This document shows positions 44,761 to 56,639 of a stretch of 63,378 nt of DNA, piece by piece. Numbering within the stretch: position 1 is the stretch's first letter; every line of letters begins with the position of its first letter. The DNA comes from Gnetum montanum (Eukaryota; Streptophyta; Gnetopsida; Gnetales; Gnetaceae), in the NCBI GenBank assembly GCA_015680685.1, contig MNCI01015721.1:139059-202436 (forward strand). The letters run 5' to 3'. The notes under the pieces are model-generated. The model did not search any database. It was not told the DNA's origin and saw nothing but the letters and a program-made list of their open reading frames with translations. The translations under genes and the position numbers were made by a program.

Positions 44761-45720
44761 CCAATCTATGCTTCAACTCTTTAAATGTAACCTAACAAGC
44801 TAATTTCCAAGTAAAATGAGTCTTCTTCCTTAACAATCAAGTCAAAGGAGACACTATGTGAAAAAAATGTTCCAAAAACATATGGTAATATCCTACTAAT
44901 CCCAAGAAACTTCACACATCCACTATTGATTGTGGCATAGGTCAATCATGAATGACTACAATCTTTGCAAGATCCATAAAGATGACAGCTCTTGACACCA
45001 CATGTCCCAAGAACTAAATCTTTGACTGGAAAAATAAATACTTGGATGGCTAAGCACATAATTGGTACTCCCTCAAAGTTTGTAAGACCATCCACAAGTG
45101 CTCTGCATGCAATTTCTCATCTAGAGAATATACTAACATATCATTTATGAACACAATCACAAACTGATCTAGGAATGGCTACATCACACTGTTCATGAGG
45201 TGCATGAAAATTGCTGGTGCATTTGTCAACCTAAATGGAAGCACTAGAAACTCATAATAATCATATCATGTTTTGAATGTTGTCTTGGAGACATCTTGTT
45301 CATGAATCTGCACTTGAAGATACCTAGACTTGAGATCAATCTTTAAGAATGCATGAGCTCCCTGTAGTGATCAAATAAGTCATCGATGCATGGTAGAGGA
45401 TGTTTATTCTTTATAGTCACTTGATTTAGTTGCTTGTAATCTATGCATAGCCACAAACCCCCATCATTGTTTTTAACAAGTAGCACTAGTGCACCCCATG
45501 GTGATATAGTAGGATGAATAAGGCCTTTGTCCAACAATTCCTATAGTTGAATCTTTAGCTCTGCTACCTCTATGGGAGACATCCTATGTGGAGCCTTTGA
45601 AATAGGCTCAATACTAGGTTTAAGTTTGATCTTAAACTCAATCTCTTGCCTCGGTGGCAAACTTGGTAATTCTAACTTAAACACATCAAAGAATTTTTAA
45701 ACCATAAGAATTTGATTTAT
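44761..45720 (-). pseudogene. E reverse transcriptase remnant
   Basis: Minus 45537-45343 is open: [20 protein letters not shown] then [20 protein letters not shown] and [11 protein letters not shown], the palm-domain blocks of chromovirus RT. Downstream parts including the FIDDIL region (about 45120-45160) are shifted and interrupted. Confidence 0.85.
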
Positions 45721-47450
45721 CTTCATTGTATTTGTTTTATATATTGTAGCCACAAAGCCTTAATGCCTTTTTTTGAAGCATCCTATGGTACATCCAAGAG
45801 GAGATTGAATCCAGGAGCATAATCTTCAGATGAGTTTATATCTCAATCGAAGCACCATTGACTAATTATAGTCTTAAAAGCTTTTATTGACAATCCAAAC
45901 TAGCATTGAACTGCGACAAATAATCCATCTCCAAAATTACATCATATATCCCAAGATCCATAACATGTAAATCACTAACCCACTACATACCTTCCAATTC
46001 TACTAGTACACCTATACACATCTAATCAATTTGAGTTTCATGATTCCCAACAGAGGATACTATCAACCTAAGAGAAAGAGAATGACATACAAGAGCTACA
46101 TGATGTGTAATTGTAGGATTTATGAAAGAATGGCTAGCACCTAGATTAAATAAAATCAACATAGCAAAGCCAAAAATCGTACCTCTCATCTCCATCACTA
46201 TGTTTGGCTACACATCCAATGGCTAGTTTGTTAAAGAATACACCCATCCTTGGGTCCCCTAGTTCTCTCTTCTAGGTTAAGTGATTAGTGCTCCATGTAC
46301 ACCTTGAACTGAAGGTTGTTGTCCTCAACCTCAGCCTCCTCCACTATTGCCTACATGTTCTAGCCACTTTTTAGTTCAATGCCCTAGTTGCCAAGATGTA
46401 AAATAATTTTGGAAATCCCTCTATAGTTGGTTAGGTTGTCCACATCTATAACAAACAATAGATCCATGACTAGCCCCAACATTAGGGCCACGAGCTGGTG
46501 TTGGGCACTCTCCTCTAGGTCCATGAGCTTACTTGGAGGGGCCAAGTCTATCTCCAAATGTCAATGCTCTCTTCTACCCTTGTCCCTGTCACCTCTTTCT
46601 ATGAGCTACATCTTTCTACTAACTCCTCTCTAAATCTCTAGCTATTGTTGTAGCCTCATCCTAGGATTTCAATCTAAGAGGTAATAGGTGATCCTTCAAA
46701 GATGGCCTTAAATGTTGAACAAATTTTTTCACCTATGCCTGAGCATTTGTTTGTATCCGTGGTACAGAACTACTCAGCTTAGAGAAATGAACATCATACT
46801 TTGTCATAGACCAACTACTTGCTATAAATGATAGAACTCATCCTCCTTAGCCTAAGCATATTGGACAGACACTTAACGAGCTCTATTAGTTGTCAAAAAA
46901 TCATGCCATGTAACCTCTTGGTGAGTGCATCCCTTAGCCTTATTTAGTCATCCACTAATGCTGGGTAGTATTAACTAACTGATGTATTGCCAAGCGAGTT
47001 TGCTAAACTGATGAGTAGTCCATCGAATCAAAAGTATTTTGTAATTCCTTTAACCATTTTGTAGGTAAGTGGGATCCTTAATGCCATCAAATTTAGGAGG
47101 TTCCAACTTTTGAAACTACTCTACTAGTTCCCCATTGATAGGTTGCCTGTTTGATACTCCTAAGCCTCCACTATGACTACCACTTTCGACTTCCTTAATC
47201 ATAAGAATAGGAGCATCACTAGGTACAACATGCTACTCCAAGATTTGTAACAACTATTGTATAAGATATGGTTTTCTATTTGTAGGACCACTACTAGATG
47301 TTTGAGGAGATTACTCGTGTCCATCATTAGGCCCTTCTAATCTACACGCCCAACCAACATCATGACCACATCTACTATACATCTCCATAACCTACATCAT
47401 GACCACTACTAGAATGGATGAGTACCCCAAACATCATACAACATTGGAGT
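45721..47450 (-). pseudogene. E gag and protease remnant
   Basis: Placed by position between PBS and RT. A knuckle relic (WQLGH.TKKW, minus strand about 46375-46400) followed by a Gly-rich run lies near 46330-46400. Protease text near 45900-46200 is too broken to call the catalytic triad. Gag capsid words lie around 46650-47100. Confidence 0.5.
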
Positions 47451-47453
47451 AAA

Positions 47454-47470
47454 CTACCTCTGATATCATA
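47454..47470 (-). other. Primer-binding site of E, initiator tRNA-Met type
   Basis: The minus strand reads ATGATATCAGAGGTAG just inside the 5' LTR, close to TGGTATCAGAGC. Confidence 0.75.
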
Positions 47471-47471
47471 A

Positions 47472-50221
47472 TGTAACACCCCACCCTAGCTAGGGTAGGG
47501 TGATGCCTAGGATCACTAGTAACCTTATAATGAAAGCATGATAAATTAAAAATTAATGATGTGTATGTTATATTAAGGAAGGTCAAACTACTTAAGATTT
47601 CATGCCACAGCAAAAACTAAACATACATTACAATGAAAAAACTAAATATCTCTACATAAATAAAAAATGTACATTATTCCCACAAGATACAAAAACACAT
47701 AAACATCATCATCACATATATAAGAGTACAAAGAATTTCATACAATTATAAATAGTTTGTATTCTTGTACATGGAAATATATGCGAACCAAGGCTTAAGG
47801 ATTTTCCCCTCCTCTACTCTCCCTCTTTGTACTCGTTTGGGCTCCTATGACTTCCACTTGTAATGAAATAAAGTTAGTATACAACCAAGTGGAAAGCCTT
47901 TACACTTACCTTGCTAGATGATCAACAAGTGCTACACTGGAAAAGAGAAGTGGGATACAAGACAACCTGCATCAAATGTTAGTCTTTTGCATGCTAAGAG
48001 TAACACATAGACACACACACCATATCGCACATAACACTAGCATAATCAATATTGAAGAGGATAGATGGCTATCATAAAATCATGGATAAAGCCATGGTCC
48101 AACATAATCTATCATCTATTCATTACATCACATCACATGCCTTTCCAGTATTAGGCCCATGCCATCATACCTACGCTTTATCATTAAACAATCCATGACT
48201 CACATAATCATAATCTAATCATAATATATGTTATCAACAATATGACTCACAAATCGATATTATCATATACATAGCCCATGTAGTTTCTAGCATATCCACA
48301 CTCAGTGTAGCATGTGAAATGTTGTCATGGGTACCTTATAGGTCTTTTATTTATCCAATTGGTGCTAGGGTCCATCAACCTGTGACCTGCAACCACTAGC
48401 CTTTTGGAGGATTGGCAATAGGGACGAACACACCTATGCTCTTTCACTCTTAGGATGAGGCCTGAGATAGGAGCCTCATTGATGCATCATAGTGGAGGTC
48501 AATCCATACTACCTCTAGGATGCCTCATCACCAATTAGTCCACACCCTCATGCTAGAACCACTTGTCAGGAATTGTCACAAGCGTTGTCACAAAAACATG
48601 TATAAATCCTAGTTAGCTTAAGCCAACACATGTCATAAGCACAACACATTCAAACAAACGTAACATGATCACATATATCTATACCTAATAGTCACATTCA
48701 TTTCATAAAAACAATACCACAATTTAACAAAACAAATTTTTGTGCCACAACCATATTTCTTGAACTGCATATAATTCCACAAAAATGACCACTATAATAC
48801 CCTTCAAAATAATATATGCCCAAAGAGAAAACCAATTCCATGATTAGAAAGTACTTCCCAAGATGATCCCCGTGACACTAATTTCACCTAAATTAGACTC
48901 TTGGGAGCAAAGTTATGTGTGTCAAAATTTTGATTAATAAAATAATAATTAATAATGTTTAATTATTGCCAAGAAGGATTGAAACTCCCAGAAATGCTCG
49001 CGTCAGAATAGGCCTTGAAAATATAATATTCTAGTTATGCTAGTCTCATCAACATCACATATCATATTCCACTAGTTCACATCATACCATACATTACTTA
49101 TATATTAATAAACAATTCGTAACCAAAATTGTACAATTTCGAGAAATATGCAAAGTAACATATCCAAGCTCAATATTTGAGCTATCCACCCCACATGCCC
49201 ACATCGCATGATCATATACACTAATCCAACACAAAAATATAGGAAAAAGGTAAAGACAATCCAACAATTCCAATTGTGAAGGTAGAAAGTCAGAAATAAG
49301 TAGAAAATCTTGGAAAATCTAGTAGAACTTCATTTCACTGTAGAAAAGTTTCACACCCACATAGATATGACCACAACAATGCCAAATCTAGGTTTAGAAC
49401 AAGCAAAAACCATTCACAAAGCTCAGAATTCATAAAAATGTGAAATTGAAGAAGAAATAACAAAACAAAACTAATGAAAATAGGCTTCTATTGATTTTTG
49501 TTTTCCCCCATAGCAAAAGAAAATAGACAAAATCCAATTTCTATGGGTGGCAGTTGCATGTGTGGAGGTAGTGGTCTCTTTTTGTTTTAAAACAAAAACG
49601 AAAGTTTATGTCTCATGCATAAATGTTACTTTTATTCATTGGTTTTTTTTTAAAGTTATGCACATCACTTGCAAGCCTGCTTCACTTGTATTTTCACAAG
49701 CACGATATATATAAACCCATTTTTAACCTGCTTTCATTTTCATAAGTTTCTATTTTCATATCCTCTGCAATTAATGTTGTGAACTTCAATCATGCATAAC
49801 AAACACACTAGAACTCCAAATCAAAATCCATTTAATCCTATGAGATTCATACGAGATGTTCTACATAGTCACATGATAAAAGCACCCAAGCCTCACACAA
49901 CATAGCACTATAGTTTAGAGGCATAAATATTGAAATTGCATATAAAGCTTAAATGCATACTGAATAGGTGCTCTTGTATCCCAATCCAACATCCTTGCTA
50001 GTAATAGCACCTGTCTAACACATCATAGGGCTAGTATACATAATCATGTTAGTTAAGCATGTAAAGACATCATAATCTTAACAAAAAGATGAATGCCTCA
50101 TAACATCCAAAGTGCAATCATACTAAACTAACTCATCCTCGATAACCCATTGGGACTCTACATGTAATGTATAAATCATAAGCATATGACCATAGCTAAT
50201 GTATCTTGATGGGATGTAGCA
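47472..50221 (-). repeat. 5' LTR of element E (minus orientation), 2750 bp
   Basis: The plus-strand reading starts TGTAACACCCCACCC and ends GATGGGATGTAGCA, then the CTATG target copy. It aligns along its length with 40150-42902. Confidence 0.9.
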
Positions 50222-50226
50222 CTATG

Positions 50227-51290
50227 TAGGACATAGAACAACACTAAAGCTGATGATGGTAGGTTACTTTTGGCCTACCATATTTAGGAATGTAAACAAA
50301 TTCACTCAATTTTGTGAAAGATGCCAACATAATAGAGGAATGACAATCACAAACGAAGGTCCTCAAATGGATCTAGCTAGTAGAGCCATTTGATATTTGG
50401 AAATTAATTTTATGGGATCCATCATACTGATGTCCAATAGGAAATCATATATTATAGTGGTAGTTGATTTTTGAATGAAGTGAGTAGAAGTAGTTGTAAT
50501 TAAAGATTGCATATCTAAAACAACTGCTAAATTCTTTCAACAACACATGGTAACCACACATTCTCATATCCAACAATGGAACACATTTTACAGGAGTTAC
50601 ATTCAATAGGCTAATGCAACAACTTGGGGTAAATAACAAATTAATCATGTCATAACATCCCCAAGCCAATGGTCAAGTAGAAGTAACTATTCGAGAAATC
50701 ATGAGAATCTTAACTAGAATAGTTGGTTGATTTAGAAAGGAGTGGAGCACTAGGATGAATGATGCTCTATGGGCACATAGATCCACATGGGAACTTCCAA
50801 TAGGATACTTGCCCTATGAACTATTTTACGGAAAACTTTCTATACTACCACTCTAAGTGGAGCTACAAAATTTAGCTACTACTTGTGAGCTTGACCTATA
50901 CCTAAGCTTAGCTCAAAAGGAACATCTTATGAATTTTAACCTTTTAGAGAAAAATAGACTTGTAGCTCTAACGAGTAATAAAGTACATAAACAATGCTCC
51001 AAATCTAGTCATGATGCACAACCATGACAAGTGTTAATCCAACTAGGTGATAAAGTCCTCTATTACAATCCTAGTCATGTGCCAAAAAAGGCTAAGTTTC
51101 AAATCCTATGGGAAGGACCCTATATCATCCATGCAACATATCAATTAGGTGCCATGTAGATCTATCACCCAACTAGTCCACAAAAACTTATCCTAGTCAA
51201 TGTTCAACAAGTTAAATCATTCTACAAACATCCTGAATCCTCTATGGGTTCTACCCTATTTACCAAACCATCCTCAACCTGTTCTATCTT
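50227..51290 (+). pseudogene. C integrase, catalytic core and C-terminus (after insertion E)
   Basis: Continues the HHCC domain: MMVGYFWPTIFRN, then FCERCQHNRG (50311-50340). Core: LEINFMGSI where D has IDFMGPI, and ISNNGTHFTGV where D has ISDNGTHFIGT, so both catalytic aspartates became Asn through G-to-A changes. Then MRILTRIVG, WSTRMNDALWAHRSTWELPI and GYLPYELFYGKLS (50700-50845) and a C-terminal GDKVLYYNPSHVPKKAKFQI-like region near 51040-51100. The frame shifts several times. Confidence 0.75.
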
Positions 51291-52389
51291 TTGGTTAACT
51301 ATTTGTAATAATAGTTATGGAGGTATCCAGCATGACACTTAAGCACTAAACCTTTTTATTTTCTTACTACTTTTTCATATTCTTTCATATATTTTCTATT
51401 CTTCTATATATTTCTCATTTCTTAATCATTTTCTATTCTTTAATAATTTTTAAATTCTTTCTATAGTTTTATATTCTTGTCATCTTTTACTATTTTTTTT
51501 TATCAATTTTCTATGATTTTCATCATCTTTCTTGTACATATTTTTGTTGATTTTTCTAATAAAGTGCAAAGGAATAAAGCAAGATGTAGTTCCAATAATG
51601 TGAAAATTACCCTATGTTATCAAATCATGGAAGGACTAATTCTATATACAATGAGACCACACCATCCATCCACTCATTTTCGATAATAAGAGGTTCTTAC
51701 CATGGCATTAATGATATTTTTTTTACAATAAAACTAAAATAAATTTGTAATTATTATGCCTAGTTAGAAAAGTAAAGAATCAAGTGGGAATGAAAAGGGT
51801 GTGATATCAAAGGGATTTGTGGATTCTCTAAGACTACTACTATAAGTCTTATCCTATTGTTAAGCTGTATTATTTACTTGAGTTCTAACAAAAAATGGAA
51901 AAATATCTAAAATAAGTGCTACTTTATTATGTTACTAGAAAGACATGTTATCCATGCCTAAAGGTAGTTCTCTGGTAAGGTTGACATAGTAAAAACATAA
52001 TAAATGCATAGAATAAAATTTTTTAGGATCCTACTAAAAAGACATGTTACCCATACCTGAAGGTAGGTGGCTTTTCTAAAATCTCAAAAATAAAGTGTGC
52101 TATTAATAAACTACTTTCTTGAACTTCATTTCCAAGTGTTGGTACTTCTTGTAGTAGTGGTAGTCTTGTGGTTAGTTTTTGGATGATGTAATGCGATGTC
52201 ACTAGTAAGTGGTATGAACTTGGTTTGGATCTTGGATGGAAAGTTAATGATCATTTAGCCATACATCACACATAAAAATTCATTATGCCTATGGTAAGAC
52301 ACCTCACAGTCCAATTTCTACAATCCTTTCTAATCTTATCCCACCTCACTAGTATATATAATCATAATTTAATGGTTTTGTATAATATA
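51290..52389 (+). other. C 3' noncoding spacer, part 1
   Basis: T-rich start, CACACCATCCATCCA near 51660, GGGATTTGTGG near 51814, and two copies of the GACATGTTA(T/C)CCAT motif (51941 and 52030). Collinear with the spacers of A1, A2 and D. Broken at 52389 by element D. Confidence 0.65.
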
Positions 52390-53091
52390 TGATGAATCAC
52401 ATTTTTTTCGTGTGCTTCGATGCTGGGTTCTCAATGTCGGAGCCTAGATTCAATGTCAAATATCTGATATTGCGGGGTATATGCTAGCCTATAAATATAG
52501 TGCTTGGGCTCACAATTTCTAGTCAGTTTTTCATATTAGTTTTTAGTCAGAGTAGTGAAGTTCTTGCGATTTGTTTTCTCTAGAGTTAGAATATTTTTTG
52601 AGTGCTCATAGCAAAAGTCTAAGTGTGTACGGATCTTTGTTGAAACATTGATATACTTGAGTGCAACAATGTGATGGGAATAAAAATGAACTCTTTTGAC
52701 AATCCTTAGAGCATTGAGAATAGATTAATGTTTCCTTTAATGCATTTTACTTTCATGCACTTTACTTTAATGCATTTCAATTAAGTAGTTAATTTCCAAG
52801 TGTTAATGAACACAAGCATGACCACTTCGAGCATACATATAGTACTTGGTAACCCATCAATGCTTAACGTTTGGTAGCCTAGCAGCACTATATGTGTTCA
52901 AGATGTGTCCAAGAAAGTGGGATGGGTACTTGTGTTAGGTTAGCTAGGTAGTAGATGAATTAGATCTTAAATTACTTTGCCTTTCATTCTTATTGTAGGT
53001 GATCAAATTTATAAAACATAAAATGACAAAAATTATGTACCTCAGTTACACTTAAACCATACCCTTGACCTTCACAAGTGTAGTTGGGAAG
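52390..53091 (+). repeat. 5' LTR of element D, truncated by an assembly join
   Basis: TGATGAATCACATTTTTTTC to CACAAGTGTAGTTGGGAAG, then N. CTATAAATA lies at 52489-52497. About 150 bp of LTR end plus the PBS are missing relative to the 3' LTR. Confidence 0.85.
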
Positions 53092-53329
53092 NCCTCTTTG
53101 ACAATCGTGACCATGATCACAATATTATTTCTTGTCTGCATCCTTGCCTTGACTTGCCCCTCTGGATCCTTCTTTGTCATTGGATCCATTCTTACCAAAA
53201 CTAGGATTTTGAATCATGGACTTCAAGTTCTAGTTTTAACCTCCTTAACCAAAGCCAAAGAGAGAAATTTCACTAAATAAAAAGCCCCCAGAGAAGGGTT
53301 CCTCACCATCATTTTGGTATAGCAAGAAN
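53092..53329. other. 236-bp inverted copy of 53737-53972 bounded by single Ns (assembly artefact)
   Basis: The sequence between N at 53092 and N at 53329 (53093-53328) appears to be the full reverse complement of 53737-53972, as checked at both ends and through the middle. A perfect inverted copy lying exactly between two single-N joins, amid otherwise decayed DNA, points to a misplaced or inverted contig. Confidence 0.85.
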
Positions 53330-53359
53330 AAAAGCACACTGTGTTTTTTGTCATCTAAT

Positions 53360-54780
53360 TAAAAATGTTTTCTTCTTACAAGAGTGCTTATCTGCCCAAG
53401 TCTGATGGAGCTTATTAGCCAATGCCATAATAATATTAAGTGGTATATACTCATCCTGATGAGTATGTACCCAATTTCACCTTCATCCTACATCAAGATG
53501 AATAGTTATAGTGGCATGACATGGAGGGCAACATTGTGGTGCTACTTGATTAATTTGTTCCTGCAATGCTTCACCATATGCTTATACAATGGGGCCTCCA
53601 GAAATGTCGTGCTGACTATGTTGTGTAAGATACTGATGCCAAGGATTATCATCCCATTGAAGCACAATGTCTATGAGATCAACAACTAGAACAATGCCAT
53701 GAGTTTGTGAAGGGAAAAGGATTTAATGATTCCCCATTCTTGCTATACCAAAATGATGGTGAGGAACCCTTCTCTGGGGGCTTTTTATTTAGTGAAATTT
53801 CTCTCCTTGGCTTTGGTTAAGGAGGTTAAAACTAGAACTTGAAGTCCATGATTCAAAATCCTAGTTTTGGTAAGAATGGATCCAATGACAAAGAAGGATC
53901 CAGAGGGGCAAGTCAAGGCAAGGATGCAGACAAGAAATAATATTGTGATCATGGTCACGATTGTCAAAGAGGTGATAGTAGGCACTGTGATGGTGCTAGT
54001 CCTCCTTCCTCTTCACCTTTGTCATCATCATCTTCTTCTTCTAGCTTTGATCTTGATTGTAGGAGGCGAGACCATGATGGAGGTAACTAAAATGATCAAT
54101 AGGACTGAAATGATAGAAGGGACCATCAGAAAAGGCAAGATCAAGAATGCAAACATTCAAGAGAGGCACATCACCATGAATGAAGGGGTATTAGAGGGCA
54201 TCATAGGCACCATGATGATGGCCTCGATGAGCCTTTGCTTGCTACTTAAAGTATGCTTAATATTGCAGAGGCAATACAAATTCCAACAAGGCATGTGAAT
54301 GATAGTTAGATCAAAAGGCTAGACATGAACAATATTCCTTAGTTTGAAGGGGGATATAACTCTAATTCATAGAACCATCTCCAAGCTTTTCAAGCTGCAT
54401 GTGCCTTGCAAAACATAGAGAATGATTGGAAAAATCTTATGTTATTCCCAAGGACACTCATCAAAGAAGTAGAACCAGTCCTTAGAGTTGGAATCTATCA
54501 GATAGAGCACCATGCTTAAATTGTTTAATGATAAATACCAAGCATACTCTAGAGTGTCCAACTTGAGAAGGAAAATCCAAGGATGGAAACAAGGAACACA
54601 TGAACCCTTGGATGTTGCCATCGGTTGATATTGCTCCTTAATGCACAAATTGCATGGCCATGGTTATTCTCAACTAGATTAACTTCGCCACATTGTAGAC
54701 AAGCTTCAATTAGAAATGAGGAGAACCCTTGGTGTCTACGCCAAAGGGTGACTATTAGAATTAAGTGCCCATTAAATACA
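53360..54780 (+). pseudogene. D gag remnant
   Basis: N-terminal part near 53455-53600: DEYVPNFTFILHQDEQ, DMEGNIVVLL. Linker with Ser-rich run near 54000-54050. Capsid core near 54327-54640: MNNIP, stop, FEGGYNSN, HLQAFQAACALQNIENDWKN, RVSNLRRKIQGWKQGTHEPL. Stops at TAG where others have CAG or AAG; at least three frameshifts. Confidence 0.75.
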
Positions 54781-55129
54781 AAGACTAACTGGGCAAGTAG
54801 TTATAGATAAGGGTGAATTAAGAAAAAGAGAAAGTGCAAAAGAGTACAACCATGATCCTTCATTTGTAAGAGGGAGGTTCGATTTTGTGATAGTGAGGAA
54901 GAATCTGCACCTGATGAGGTGTGAATAGGAAAACCTTGCCACTCCAAAAATTTCAATATGAAATTACAATCAAGGTTGATTAGTTATGGGACTCCATGGA
55001 TTTCAGATTTCAAGTTGTCCTAAAAATTGCTGAAGAGTCCAAAGAACAAAGTAGTGATTGTGAGTGCAGGATGCATAAGGATGTTGAACGTGCCATTAAA
55101 AAGGTAAGGGAAAGATTGCTGCAATAGAA

Positions 55130-55960
55130 AAAGTTGTGGAAAGTGAATCAGATGATGATGGTGGGTGTGAAATTTGCCAATATGTACATCCTAAGGGATG
55201 TTGCCCCATAGTGTCACATTTACAGGAGTCTGGGGTGTATGCTTTGAATCCATGACTAACACAAAGGAAAGCATCCAAAAGATTTCCTTATCCTCAAGGT
55301 AATTTTAGGTAGTTCCACTAGCAATAGCAATATTATCCTAGCAGAACTTCATTGCAACCATATGAGCAGTATCAATAGTGGCAGCAACCATAATCATGGG
55401 TGTTGGTACCACCAAGGCAACAATACCCTTATAGAAATCTTGATCCCAATGGGCACTACATTTAACAACTTTTGTCTTCACATGACTTCTCCAGTCATGT
55501 TTCTACTTTCTAGTCTCACTACCACCCTTTTGATTATTATTGAACTCATTCTCCAAATGAAAGAATGGATGCCACCTTTTATCCTTATCCCTCTCCTATC
55601 CTTGCACATGTTCCTCCTCTAGCCACATCGCTACCACCTACTCCATCTATGCAGGGTGAACTGCTAGCTCAACTGCAACAATGCAATGCTACTAGGGGTA
55701 TTAATCTACAACCAGTTCATCAATTAAGTGCGTCAAATACTTGATCAAGGAAAAGACCTTTCTTTCAACCCCACAGTCCACCTTAGCCCTCAAATACACC
55801 TATGATTAACAATCCTGTCCCTCCATCTTCCTCTGTGTCAAATTTCTTTGAGCCCCCTTCAAACCAAAATCTACCTAGGATCCATACTGTGATGCTTACT
55901 CACACTGTATCTGATTAGATCTATGTTGAAAACCTTCCTAGGAAATTAGCCAATCTTGGA
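55130..55960 (+). pseudogene. D gag C-terminus: zinc knuckle and proline-rich tail
   Basis: GGCEICQYVHPKGCCPIVSH near 55160-55220 is the clearest knuckle here: CX2CX3HX3CC. The tail has QQQYYPSRTSLQPYEQYQ and a Pro-rich run (PLATSLPPTPSM, near 55620). Knuckles of this type bind the genomic RNA. Confidence 0.7.
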
Positions 55961-56390
55961 AGTCCTCTCATTTATTTGTACATTGTTGGGAATGAATTGT
56001 GCAAAACTATTCTCAACTCAGGTTCTAGTATTAGTTTAATTTCTAATAAGATGTACATTGCATGGGACCTGCCTCCTCTTAAGAAGAGCAATATTAGATT
56101 AGAATTGGTAGACCAATCAATTACTATTTCATTGGAACTAGTGGAAGACATTATGATGCTATCTATGGGTGGTCTTATCTTGCTAATTTTCTAGTGATCA
56201 AGGTGAAGAACTGCCAAGGGAGTTTCCTAATCATCACAGGAAGGGCATGGCTTAGCACTGTTGATGCAAGAATCGGCATCAGAGATCTTTCCTTGAAAAT
56301 ATCCAAAGAAAATACATTCAGAAAGAGCGAGAAGAAGCAAGTTCTAAGCATCGCGTATAATGATACAGGGTGCAATTGTATGTAGAAACT
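55960..56390 (+). pseudogene. D aspartic protease remnant, catalytic Asp lost
   Basis: YIVGNELCKTILNSGSSISL then ISNKMYIAWDLPPLKKSNI and VDQSITISLE. The D-S-G triad reads N-S-G (AAC at 56015-56017, against GAT in C). Otherwise largely open to 56193. Confidence 0.75.
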
Positions 56391-56639
56391 CTAGGCCATG
56401 AAACAAGCATCTATCTCTGCATGCAAGCAATGTGCACAAGAAGTAGAAATTCAAAGGTGTTTGTACACAGTAGCCACAAAATAGGAGGGCACCTAGTGGT
56501 TGATTGTTAATTCTAAGAGCAGCACACTTTGCATGGAATCAACTGAGAGCCTGACATGTAAATATGTCATAGGCATGGATGAGCTAAAGCAAGTTCACCA
56601 CCAACTCTCTAATGATGCAAATGATGATACTTATTGGGA

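Larger units (their letters stand above)
40150..50221 (-). mobile_element. Element E: Tekay/Del-type chromovirus with 2.75-kb LTRs, nested in C integrase
   Basis: LTRs 40150-42902 and 47472-50221; target duplication CTATG at 40145-40149 and 50222-50226. The interior (42903-47471) is read on the minus strand: iMet-type PBS, gag, PR, RT, RNase H, integrase, chromodomain, polypurine tract. Heavily interrupted. Full length 10,072 bp. Confidence 0.9.

Noticed and set aside
53093-53972. Large perfect inverted repeat as a hairpin locus or MITE
   Set aside because: The left arm is bounded exactly by single Ns and interrupts an LTR; best explained by misassembly.
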